Of a stretch of 64,000 nt of DNA, positions 45,457 to 57,205 are shown piece by piece. The stretch comes from Planoprotostelium fungivorum (lineage: Eukaryota > Evosea > Variosea > Cavosteliida > Cavosteliaceae), in contig MDYQ01000441.1 of assembly GCA_003024175.1 (NCBI GenBank), forward strand, positions 80,068 to 144,067. The letters are read 5' to 3'. Each line of letters begins with the position of its first letter. Position 1 is the first letter of the stretch. The translations under genes were made by a program, and so were the position numbers. Below the pieces are notes generated by a model. That model was not told the DNA's origin. It searched no databases and saw only the letters and a list, made by a program, of their open reading frames with translations.

Positions 45457-48400
45457 TCACTTCAAATCATCTACACCACTCTTGAGTGCTGCATCCACTT
45501 GTTCTCTTGATATCACAGTCGAAACCGCTCGCCGGGCAACGGCCCCAGGCTATCCGTCCGTCAACTCCTCTCATCATCTCTCTCCCACCTCTCCCTCCCT
45601 GTGAAGCGAAGTCAACGAATTGTTCCTCTTCAAGGTCATCGGCAGAGATCCCTTTACAAAGTTCTGATCGTTGTTGGATTCTTTCTGGATGTCTGCGCTA
45701 TTTCCTCGGCGCACGGGAACTTTATCGGTGTTGGAGTTGAGATCCCTGCTGCTGCCGCCGCTGCTAGAGGCTCTGTCTCTCTCTTCACCCGGTGCTCTCA
45801 TCAATTTGAATAGAACGGCCGTGGCAGATCGAATCTGTTACGTGGAGTTACGCCGTACGTACCGTACGTAACGATGACGTCACGAGAGGAAGAGATATGT
45901 CACCTCTTTCGCCTTGGCTTCTAATAGGGAGATGATCTTTGCATCGTTTGTTGTCTTCACTGCTTCGACTAAGTCCCTCTCGTGTTGCCACAAGATGATG
46001 ATTCTGAACTGCAGTTCAGATTCCTCCTTTTCTGAAACCTTCTCGATGGAATTCTGTTGTAGACATTCTTCTGCCTCAGTGTACGTCAGCGAGAGAGTGT
46101 GGGTGGATCTCATTTATGCGAATGGATGGTGCGAATGTACGTATCACATGCGATCGACTCACCTTCAATAAGATATTATCCAACGTATCTGATTTGCTCT
46201 GGTGAAATTTCAGTGAGATCTCTCGTCTGACACATTTCACCTTAGAATCGGTCGGGTCAGATTTAATCTTATTTAATGTCTCGACAATGGTGGTGAAAGA
46301 GGGGCGGTCAAGAGGCTTCCTGGACCAACACTTTCTGATCAGAGCCTCGAACTCGGCGTTCACTCCTGTTCGCGTCAATCTACACTGTTGTAGATGGACC
46401 CAGACTTCCCTGGGCCCTCTTAACGACTCACTCTCTGGCATCTGAGGCCTCTCGTCTAATGTCATGACAGCGTAGATGGTTTGGAACTCATTCTTCGTCT
46501 CCCAAGGTTCGTTTCCGGTGAGGAGTGACCACAGAACGAGACCGAAAGAGTAGACATCCTGTACAATGTCACCCGCTGTACGACCGAAATTCCATCGAAA
46601 TTTCACCGTCTTCTCGGTGTAAGCACCGTTCTCCAGCAACTCGGGGGAGCTCCATGCCACCGTGGAGAAGTAAGACCGCGTCACTTTGTTCTCCTTCTGC
46701 ATGAATTTTGCCACACCGAAATCGCAGATCTTCAAATTGTAATCCTTATCGGACAAGATATTTCCCGTCTTCAGATCTCTGCATGATGTCAGACTACAAC
46801 GAGCCATCACCAATGCCTCGCCTGTGTATGATCATGGGTTTGTAAGAGTGGAGGTAGTTCATGCCTTGAGCGATGTCTAATGACATCCTGATGATCATCT
46901 CCCAGGTCAGGATCTTGCTCTCTTTGGCCAACAGTTGTTTCAGCGAGCCTGAAGAGGTGAGGAGAGAGAATAAAATGAAATAAAATACCTTTTTCCATGT
47001 ACTCCGTGACGATGTAGAGCTCTCCATCACGGATGGTGGTTCCCATGAAGAGATAGATGTTTGGATGTCTCAATTTACGCAGGAAGAGTGTCTCTTTCAA
47101 GAATGCATCTCTCTTCTTCTTGTCTAACGTGTGGATTTGCTGTGTGACGTTTCAGTGTGAGTTGTAGATAGACGAAATATCGATTTGTTATACGAACGGT
47201 GATTGTAGATCGATTGTAGTGGTTCAATGCGGAGAGGAAGAATCGTATGTGTGGCTCGTTGTAGATGGATCTCACCTTGGTGGCGACTCTGAAGCCGTTC
47301 CACTGAGCGAGATAGACGTGACCGCTGGATCCCTTTCCCAACAGACCTTCTATGATCACCTCTCTCTCATCGATCAGATCTGTCGTGTTCCACGCCCCTA
47401 CGCTTGCCGTCTCTATTCACATGTCATTCTCTTCTCATCGTATCGATGTCTATCCTCTATCTCTGATCGTGATGTTTCCGTCTCTTGTTTCTATTATTCG
47501 TTTCTATCGTTCGTTCTGTGGTTCATTCCATTTCGATTGGAAGATGAAAATGAGAGATAGAAGCAAACTCGAAATGTCCTCCGAATCTCCTCACCTCCCG
47601 CCTTCTGCGACAACGGTACAAAATCAAACTTATCCAAGTGTCCCAACAGAAATTTCTGCAGATTTTCTCCATTACCCGACCCCGGTGGAGATATCTTCAC
47701 GACAAATTCTCTCTTCGGCCCCGAAGTGATGATGGTGAACTCACAGTTGTAGATCTCAGCCGCAGCTAACAGACACAGACCGTCTCCTGGAGCAGGTTGT
47801 GGTTGGTCGGGTAGAAAAGATTCCGCGTAAGTTTCCCAGGAACGGCTGGTGACCAGGCTGGGTATCCTCTTGTCCTCGGGAAGTTCCTGGGAACCGTCAC
47901 GTTTCCGGGGAAGGACGAAATTCGGCGGAAAACTCACTCCCTCGCGGTTCTCGTTCTGCTTGAGCCATGAGCAGACTTTTCTACGGATATCTGGAACATT
48001 GTCTGATACGTAATTGGACAATATGTGGAAGAGGTTCTCGTGCGTAGGTTGCTCTTCACTTCCCGCCAAAATTTCGATCTTTTCGAGACGGTACTGCAGT
48101 ATCCTGTAGTCCAACCTGCGATTCCTCACCTTCTCCGTTCCATCCTGATTTTCGTCAATCTACAACGATGTAGATGAATGGGATCACCCTGGGGGATAAC
48201 AGTGGAGAGGAAGGTTGCTGGTGGTGTACGTCTACAACGGTGGGTAACCATTCAGATAACGGTTGGTAGGATCTCTTTTCGAAAGCTCTCGCGGTGGAAG
48301 CGATGACTGTCAGCGGAAAATTTCCCTCGCAGAGATAGATGATATCGCCTGTGGATGTCAGAGAGAAGTCGATGAAAATTCGATGAAAACTCACCCTCTT

Positions 48401-50498
48401 CGACTTGGTAGGTCTTCTTACCCTCCATGACAACCATGGCCTTACCCGATTGCAGCTGCTGGATGGCTGCTGGAATTTTGACTGCCCCCTGCGTAGATCA
48501 ATGTGATGAAATGAATAGATGAATATGTTATATGATATGAGATGTATGTTCTAATTTTAGATATGAGATATCTCACCATGTGTACCACGATGACACCCCC
48601 CGTGACTTCGAACATCAATTGATCTTTTACGATATCTTTGCTCTCGGACAGATCTGCCACTTGTTTCTTACCGACCAGTGTGACCTGATCCATCCGTCAA
48701 TCTACAACCCGCCATTCTCTCTCACGTCATTGTTCCACAGCTGAATCGGCTCATCTAGGTAATCCGCAACGAGGTAGTAGTCACATCTCGTCTTAATTCC
48801 TAAATCCTCTCCGGACTGTACACTCTTGAACGATTTCCTGGCGCTCAAAATGGCCGAAATGTGTGATCCATCGCGTATTCCCATGGCCATGAGATTCTCC
48901 TTGTTCAAATTGACGATACCGACCTCGTCCACTCTACAACGAGCCAATCTTCCCAATATGTACTCCAGATCGTCCTTGGGAATGACGTCCACGAGGTTAT
49001 CTCTGAATTCTGCGATGAAATGAGATGAAATGTCGGTGAAATTTCGCACCTGATATGATGCCCAATAGCCTGGCCACCGAGTTACGCTCCGTCTCAGCCT
49101 TCTTAGCCATGTCTGTGATCTCTCTTATCTCAGCCTTGTGCTCCAACAGAATCCTCGCCGCTTGGATGTTGTCAGCGTACAGCGCCCACTCCAACGGAGA
49201 ATCTACGAAATTTCAGATTACGTCCAAACTACAACGAGCCGACCTCCTCTCTCGTTTCTGATCTTCGGGTTCGCTCCGTGAGACAAGAGTAATTCAGTCA
49301 TGAGAACAGTACCGATGAGGCCTGACACGGTCAACGTTGGACATTCACATAGACATCCACCTTCTACAAGGTTCTCCTTCTTGTTCATCATTGCACCGTG
49401 GAGGGGTGACCCCGAGCGTACGAACTTGTTGATACCCGTATCGGCACCCGGCGTCTCGAGTAATTTCTTCAGAATCTGCTCGCAGTTGGTCGAACAAAAG
49501 TTGGCACAGAAGTGAATGAGAGCCTTCTGTGTGGGCAGAGCCTAGATGTGTGAGTGGAGGGTGAGGTGTAGAGAGACACACCCCTGCGTCTAACAGCTGC
49601 ATGAAGACACTCTCGTTGGCCTGGTTGCCTGCGATCTCTAAGGCGGTCTCGCCTGAGAGGGTGAGAGGGAGAATAAAATGAAATAAATTCACCGTGACGA
49701 TCTTTTTCGTTGGGATCGACTCCCTTCTCGATGAGGAGAGGGACGAGATCATGAGCCTTTTGGACGGCGACATGGAGGATGGGTTGACCCGCCTTGTCTC
49801 TCATGGAGAAGAGCTTCGGAGGTCGTCGACTCTTTAGAGCCTTCGTGATGCGATTCTTGATGGCTTTCATCTCTTTGTGATTGGTGGTGCTGTATGACAG
49901 CTCGTCGATGAGATTACCGCCCTCTTCGGAGTGGTCCGGCGGGGATACGGCAGTGTCTCTTCTATTCGAACGTGTTGGAGACGAACGCCATCATACACTC
50001 TGAATCATTCACCTCGGGGGTGAGGCGATGTTGCCTGAGACGGTCCTCCGAACTGCATCGTCTCTCTTGTCTTCCTTCTTCTCTTTCTCCTCTATCGAAC
50101 CTCTCTTCTCTTTATCATCTGTCTTACGAAGATAAGAGAAGATGTTCCTCGATGGTTGGGGTGATTTGATGGAGGTCGTCTTCGTTTCTTTCGTCTCCTC
50201 TCTTGGTGTGCTCGGCACGGAGGAGTTTTCAAAGCTGCCAGAACGATTCAACAAAGGGTTAGTCGCTGTCTGTCGAAGGACCGACCATTCTTCAGGTGAT
50301 ATCCCGCTGCGAAGATCTTGTGTGCCGAACTTCCTGATATGGTGATTAATGTGTTGTCTAAAGAGATATAATGTACGGTTGGACGATAATCTACCTCGTT
50401 AATGCTTTCGATATACTGCCGGTACCAGAGGTGAGGAAGGGGATCAAAGAGTCTTTTTCATCAGGTGACCGATTCCCCTCTTTGATACGAAGAGACAT
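45457..50498 (-). CDS. Ankyrin / SAM-like / OTU-like / TKL kinase protein
   Basis: Start at 50498 (MSLRIKEGNRS). A basic, Ser-rich N-terminal part precedes ankyrin repeats (GQPILHVAVQKAHDLVP; ETALEIAGNQANESVF; SPLEWALYADNIQAAR). A SAM-like segment (VDEVGIVNLNKENLMAMGIR) follows, then a region resembling an OTU fold: NLFHILSNYVSDNVPDIRRK and APGDGLCLLAAAEIYNCEF, but THEN replaces the catalytic DGNC, so it is probably inactive. The kinase domain has GKGSSGHVYLAQWNGFRVATK, HRDLKTGN, DFGVAKFM, VAWSSPELL and DVYSFGLVLWSLLTG. It looks active. The tail is Ser/Arg-rich. A stop lies at 45457-45459, though a GTGAG donor overlaps it and could splice to the next kinase gene. Confidence 0.8.
46378..46395 (-). 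repeat. 18-nt inverted repeat ATCTACA-NNNN-TGTAGAT, kinase intron
   Basis: It lies in the intron between QMPE and RVNAEFEALIRKC. The arms are perfect with a 4-nt centre, and TTGACG plus the acceptor follow on the transcribed strand. Confidence 0.9.
48158..48175 (-). repeat. 18-nt inverted repeat spanning a 3' splice site
   Basis: The palindrome overlaps the acceptor of a 28-nt intron (48160-48187, minus strand) between LLSPR and IDENQDG. Without that intron the frame meets a stop. Confidence 0.85.
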
Positions 50499-50820
50499 GT
50501 CTTCCGTCTCTACGTACGATACTCTCTACCGCTCTGACTCCTCTTGGCGGTTAAATTGCCTCTCCGATTCCCTCAGATGCTGATGTTTCTTATGTAGACT
50601 GACTCCACTTGTTCTAAGAATGGAAGTAATTTATCTATTCAGAGAGAACAGCCTCCAACCCCTCCATTATAATACTTCTCTGACGCGATCCAAAACACGT
50701 GGCCGATCTTCTAAAGCGACAGTGCCGAGAAGGATAAACGTCATGTGTATCAACCAGGTTCTTACGCTTTATCATCATTACTCCAGCTGGCACCAACATG
50801 GACATTAGAAGACGGCAGCA
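50499..50820. other. Gap between the kinase gene and DHFR
   Basis: Promoter and 5' UTR of the kinase gene plus the 3' UTR of DHFR. Short frames only; no family features. Confidence 0.5.
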
Positions 50821-51633
<813 letters not shown>

Positions 51634-51702
51634 GATGATGTGTGTGTAGATGGTGGTGGGTATTTGTGATCACGAGATCGCGACAAACATATTTATTCCG
51701 CA

Positions 51703-52185
51703 ATGGAAGCCACGTTCGAGTTCTTCGATGCTGCTCGCACCAACAACAGTTTGAAGCTGCAGAGTCTTATCGATTCTGGTGTGGACGTGAACTACAAGGA
51801 CGAAGACAACGGATCGACAGCTCTTCATTTCGCCTGCAACAAGGGAGCAAGGCAATGCATCGAGATCCTTCTAAAAGCCGGAGCTGATCCCAACGCACAG
51901 AACGATAAAGGTGATGGAATCAAATCATAAACTTCTTCTGAAGTGCAACAGGAGAGGTACCTCTTCACAATATCGTCCGCAGTCGCTTCGATACTATGGC
52001 AGTCATGCTCATCCGATCTGGTGCCAAGTTAGACATTGCAAATAAGCGTGGATTCTCTCCTTTAGATGAGGCCCCCACCTTCCTCCAGAAAGAGTTGAAA
52101 GGTGTTCGATTGCCCTCCAATTCTTCTTCATGCTAAATTTTCTTCAGAGACTTATGCTCAACACACCAAGACCGGCAAAAAATGA
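51703..52185 (+). CDS. Small ankyrin repeat protein
   Basis: About 125 residues in three exons. MEATFEFFDAARTNNSLKLQ starts an all-ankyrin protein: SLIDSGVDVNYKDEDN, GSTALHFACNKGARQ, KAGADPNAQNDKG, then EVPLHNIVRSRFD, RSGAKLDIANKRG and FSPLDEAPTFLQ, ending HTKTGKK with a stop at 52183-52185. Canonical TALH and PLHN helices are present. It is a different family from the array at 16 kb. Likely a protein-protein adaptor. Confidence 0.85.
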
Positions 52186-52433
52186 GAGTACCCTATGTCT
52201 GTACAATAGATCAGAGCCCGCATGTAATTCCTGAGAGAATCGTCTTCTCTGTCCACTCTCTTAAACCATTCTTTCATCGCTCGCCATCCAGGTTCTTGGC
52301 TTCTTTCGAGCGACAGCTGAACAACTCGACCATCGCGGCTTCCACATTCATGAATAAGAGAGGGTTGCGGGTTGTTGGATGGTGTAGATGCGACCGAAAA
52401 ACAAAAGGCCCATTATCATTGCAGGCACACAAC
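52186..52433. other. Gap upstream of ArfGAP1
   Basis: The 3' UTR of the ankyrin gene and the promoter of ArfGAP. An open frame continues through it but has no family features, and the ArfGAP start at 52434 fits the family. Confidence 0.5.
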
Positions 52434-54613
52434 ATGGCGAAGCAGTTCACATCTATGGACGTTAACGTCCGAGAATTCTTTGCCAAATTGAAGGAGGACT
52501 CGGCTAACAAAGTCAGTGTGGGAGGATGATGATATGGCTGAATCCCTTAGGTTTGCATAGATTGTGGCGCGGCGAATCCACAATGGGCGTCAGGTGATTC
52601 ACTCGCATGGTCTCTATTTCTTAACGTCTGAACAGTGAGCTTTGGCATCTTCTTCTGTCTCGAGTGCAGCGGTGTCCACAGAAGTTTCGGCTCGCACATC
52701 AGGTGAAGCATCGTCTTCCAGTGCCTCGATTCTGTCACTCTCAATCTAGTTCTTAATGATAATGGGTCGCAGTTTCGTCCGAAGTTTGACCATGGACGCG
52801 TGGAAAGAGAGAGAACTCGCCAAAATGAGGGTGCGTTGATATACTCCTGCCACCATCCATCATATCACATCCAATCCGTAATATTGTATTCAGCTGGGTG
52901 GAAATGCCAATTGCGCTGCCTTCTATAGGTCCAAAGGTGATGAATGCCACACGCCACTCATTCGCATGTTCTAATCGATGTCTCAGGTATCTCAGACATG
53001 AAAGCTGTAGGAATGAAGGAGAAGTGGTGCTCACCCATCGCTGAGACGTACCGCCAGAAGATGACTGCTCTCGTAGAGGGCAAGCCATTCGATGAAAACA
53101 AAAAGTCCTCCTCCGCCCCATCGTGAGTACCCCCCAGAATCCGTTGTAGATGGACTACTCACCCTCCCCAGTTCTTCATCGTCCACGAGAAAACAGAAGG
53201 TGACGGCAATGATGATGATGATGATGACATTGTCTAAAGAATGACGATTGGGGAGAATGGGACAACGAGCCATTGGAAAAAAAGAAGAGCACCGCCACAT
53301 CTTACAAGAGCTCCACACCCAGCACCAGCCACAACCCTTACTCCTCTTACCAATCTGGCTCCGCTGGAAAGTGAGGAGCAGAATTGGCGAGTTGTAGACT
53401 GACGCCATTTGAGGTACGAGGGCTTCGGTAGCGACAGCGTACACAACGGTAACGCATCCACTTACGTCGGTGAGATGAAACTTGCGAATGCGATATGCGA
53501 CTGACCTCCCAGGTTTCGGTAGCGACAGCTCCTCTTCACGCTCTGCTCCACAGAGGACAGACTACAACGAGCCAAAGAGTAGACCTCCCGCCAAATTTCC
53601 TCCAAAACAGACGGGAAATTTAACCGACCAGAGACTCTCCAAATTCTCCAGCCAGAATGCCATCTCCAGTTCAGGTGAGAAATGCATTCGATTATATATT
53701 TTAATCTATTTTAAAGATTTCTTCGGGGAGAAAGAAGAAGAAGAATACCGCAGTCAGAGCGCGGGAAACGGAGACTTGCTGAAGAGTCTCGAAGACGGTT
53801 GGTCTAAATTCTCCATGGTCGCCACCACAGTCGCCTCCACCGCAGCCGAGAAGGCGCGTACAGTTGGCGAGTTGCAGATTGACGTTACCAGGTACAAGCG
53901 GCCGCCGCCGACAGCGGCTGGGCCTCTTGGATGAAAGACGGAGCTTCGGAGTATTGGAGCAAGGCAAAGGACTTTGCTTCCGAACAGTTGAATGCACCTG
54001 CACCCACCACCCTGGGCAGTGGTAGGGTGAGGCACGAATGTTTGGGACGACGATGACGTCATCACAGAAGATGGAGGGGTTCGGGAGTGATGCACCGAGG
54101 GGTGAAGAGGAGAGCGACAGTTATTCACGCGGGAAACAGGAGAAGACGTTTTCCCGCGCGAAATCAGGAGGAGAAGAGGAGGAAGAAGACATCGAAGATT
54201 GGCTCAAGTGAGGAGTGCATCATCATCATCATCGTGATGCTGATGTGTCATCTCAAGTGAGAAACCAAAGGCGAGCAAGAGCCAGAGCGGTGGAAAATCT
54301 TCAAAGACAACCAAGACCAAGAAACAGGCCGAATCTGACAACTCTGGCTGGGACGACTGGGGAGAAGAGACAGTACAAGAGGAAAAACCAAAGAAAACCA
54401 CAAAGAGCAAGACGTCAACTCGATCGAAACCCGTAGAGGAGAAGGTGATCATGATGATCCCGATGCATCGGTGATGATGGACAGATCGAGGAAGATGATG
54501 AATGGGGAGCACCTGCTACGACTACCAAAGCAACAACGACGGCAAAGAAGACGAAGAAGAAGGTGGTAGAAGCGGAGAGTGAATGGGACAAGTGGGACGA
54601 TAGCGCCTGGTAA
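52434..54613 (+). CDS. ArfGAP1-type ADP-ribosylation factor GTPase-activating protein
   Basis: Stimulates GTP hydrolysis by Arf1 on Golgi membranes. The start at 52434 (MAKQFTSMDVNVREFF) splices to VCIDCGAANPQWAS and SFGIFFCLECSGVHR, completing the C-x2-C-x16-C-x2-C zinc finger. SHISFVRSLTMDAWKEREL contains the arginine finger region. After MKEKWCSPIAETYRQK come a Ser/Pro linker, an ALPS-like amphipathic segment (DGWSKFSMVATTVAST, and GWASWMKDGASEYWSKA), and a Trp-rich tail ending DKWDDSAW at 54613. Two introns share GGCGAGTTG-AGA-TGACG (53389-53409 and 53869-53889). Confidence 0.93.
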
Positions 54614-55217
54614 TGCACGAGAGCCGTGAACCACTCATCTGTCAATTCTTCAAATAAAAGACAAAGAGTCAAACAGATCGATTCTACCTTTGTTCTTCCC
54701 TATGTTAGAATCATGCCAATCTTAGTGTAGCTGACTGGCTCAGCGGTTATAGGATGAGCTGAGAGAAGCTGTGTCGCTCGGCTGCTCTAAACGGTTTTGG
54801 TCCTCATCTTGTCACCCAAAGCGAAGCATTATCTTGTCTGAAGAAACCTATCTGTATCTTTTCTAATACATTACACTCACTGAACCTTCAAGGGAAGGCG
54901 GAAAGCCCATTCAGGATGTCTCACATTTCGACGATTCAATTCCTCTTATCTCTGATTGGATGGGAAGAAAGAAGGAGGCCGAGATCAAGGAAACGAAGAG
55001 CACTCGATAGCTGGACCACAAGTGACGAATCATCGTGAAAGTTACTTAGGAGCGAGTCCATTTCGGGAAAGAGTAACCAATTTGCAAATGCGCTATCCAG
55101 GAACTGTCAAAAGAAGGCAAAGTTGCACGAATCCGGATGCCTCGCGGTATTTCGTACCGTCGCACGAACACGCGAACCGATTTGAGTAGATCGACCACCA
55201 TTCTATTCTCTCCAGCG
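54614..55217. other. Intergenic region with a dispersed repeat
   Basis: No coding sequence was recognised. It contains the 3' UTR of ArfGAP, the 56-bp repeat at 54733-54788, and the promoter of the ependymin-like gene. Confidence 0.5.
54733..54788 (+). repeat. 56-bp dispersed repeat, copy 2
   Basis: Matches the reverse complement of 42600-42655 at 48 of 56 positions, no gaps. Its left end (TGGCTCAGCGG) resembles a Pol III box A, but no box B follows. Confidence 0.75.
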
Positions 55218-56659
55218 ATGCGAGCAGCACTCTTCCTCCTCTCTCTCGTCTTTTCGGCTTGGGTGAGACCATCCCATCCATGTTTGACTGAACGAGCTAG
55301 GCCTTGAATGCACCACCCCTTCCTACCTCTTTCACAGCCGATGTACTCGTCACGATCGCCGGCTGCCAACAAACGAAAGGAAGGCTATACTTCGATTCCG
55401 TCAATCAGAGGACTCGATTCGATTCTTCTTCGGGCGTGAGTTTCCCCCTTCTCCGGGAGTTGATCTCTCCACAGAAAAAGGTGGACATCTTTAGCAAGAG
55501 CTCCGAGTACACCATCACCAACGGCTCATGCCAAGTTGGAAAGCCCAATCAGAGTTCTCTCCTGTCCTACACTGTCCCCGCCTCTGCTGTCTACCAGGGC
55601 CAAACCACTGTGAGTGAGATCGACGAGCGATCTCATTGATCTGTGATAGGTGAACAGCCTCAACTGCCAGACGTGGGTCGCCGCGAGTGGACTGCTGACC
55701 GTGACATACTACGTCGCCGGTGATCAATCCGGTGAGCACGCATCGCGATCGTGTCGCTGATGATGACAGGTGGTCTCGCAAGAATCACCGTGGACACTGG
55801 TCTGGGAGGACAAGTCGTCACCGACTTCTTTAACATCATCGTAGCTGTGCCTGACGCCTCCGTCTTTGACTATCTGTCTCTCGGCTGCAAGCCAGCAGGT
55901 GAAGGTCTCAATACTTCGTGCTTCCTGACTCGTCTCAGTCTACGACGTGTCCGGCTATGTGAAGAACGCAGTCAACAACCAGCGCATCGCTGGAGCTTAC
56001 GTCACAGCCGTGGAGGCTGGCGTGACGGTGAAGACTGACTCTCAGGGTCTGTACCAGTTGTCTGCCCTCTCCGCTGGTAACGTCACTCTGTCTATCTCTG
56101 CCACCGGATTCTACAACACCTCTTCTCTCTTGTTCCTCAACAGTACCATTCGAGGTGAGAAAAACATTTCGAGTGATTCAAAGATACTGACGCATGGCAG
56201 CGGGTACAGACGCAGACTTCTCTCTGTCTCCTTTATTGGTTCAACAGGGCTACCGTATCGTTCTTACGTGGGGTGCCTCACCATCGGGTGAGTCCCCTTG
56301 ATATCTCGTGCCGCCTGACTCGACCAGATCTTGACAGTCACCTCGTCACCCCGTTCGGTGAAGTTAACTTCAACAACAAGGTCGTGACTTCTGGAAATCT
56401 CACCGCTTCCCTCGATGTTGACAACAGAACCGGCTACGGCCCGGAGACGATCACCATCCAGAATGCACAAGGATTTGTTCTCAAGTATTACGTTTACAAC
56501 TATTCGAAATTTCCTGCCATCGGAACTAGCACAGCCAAAGTTGTTCTGTACGGAAAGACAGGAGCCATCAAGACCTACTCTGTACCTCAGAGCTTGACAG
56601 AATTGACCTGGAATATCTTCACCATCAACGCTGACGGTAGCATCACTGATAATGCTTGA
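55218..56659 (+). CDS. Secreted protein: ependymin-like, carboxypeptidase-regulatory-like and YfaP-like parts
   Basis: The start at 55218 gives the signal peptide MRAALFLLSLVFSAWA. The first ~200 residues have the ependymin-like pattern: GRLYFDSVNQRTRFDSS, a cysteine in TNGSCQVG, and DFFNIIVAVPDASVFDYLSL ending in a conserved Cys. Next is a carboxypeptidase-regulatory-like beta sandwich (SGYVKNAVNNQRIAGAYVTA; SQGLYQLSALSAGN). The last part, VLTWGASPSDLDSHLVTP with TGYGPETITIQ, matches the YfaP/DUF2135-type fold. The stop is at 56657-56659. Seven or so exons with short introns. Probably lysosomal or extracellular. Confidence 0.75.
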
Positions 56660-56724
56660 GTATTCAAATTGGCTCTTTATAAAGATTTGATCTCGTATCA
56701 TGCAGCTATGGTGTTCCTGCATAA

Positions 56725-57097
56725 TTGACTACACATTGCGCCGACATTGCACTCTGCACTCGTGATCCTGCTCTTTTGAGTATCTCAGTGGTCACCTTCA
56801 CCGATGTGCTGTCCTACCAAGATCTGGTCTCTGCTCACCAGTTGTACATCTCGTCAGCCTGCCTGTCGAGCTGGAAGGAAATCATTCTTAGAGGTAAGAG
56901 ACAACAACTGAGCTCTTACAGCGGCCATCGAGGGCGTGTCACCTGATCGAGGCTGCCACTGGATCCCCCAGATGGACGTCTCAGCCAACAACAAAGAGGT
57001 CCTCGAGAAGCTAGTCAAGCCAGAGTCACCCGGCGAACTAGTGGAGATATTCTTTATAACTGGAAATCAGGGAAGACTATCCCTGATTGATCGATGA
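56725..57097 (+). CDS. Small F-box-like protein
   Basis: Two exons joined across a 34-nt intron (GTAAGAGACA to TTACAG). The N-terminal part reads FTDVLSYQDLVSAH and SSACLSSWKEIILR, an F-box-like pattern, and the end is QMDVSANNKEVLEKL to GRLSLIDR with a stop at 57095-57097. Both FTDVLSYxDL and MDVSANN also occur in the ankyrin gene at 15913-17400, so this is probably a shortened relative. Whether it is expressed is unknown. Confidence 0.5.
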
Positions 57098-57205
57098 GGG
57101 CAACCTAAACCGAAATCTCTGAAAATCTGGTGTGTTTTCATTCGATTACGACCCCCCGAACATGCCTCCACTCACCCATACAAACACAGCACCGCACAAC
57201 GCACC

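Noticed and set aside
54733-54788. A tRNA gene at the box A-like word
   Set aside because: No box B, acceptor stem or anticodon arm could be formed.
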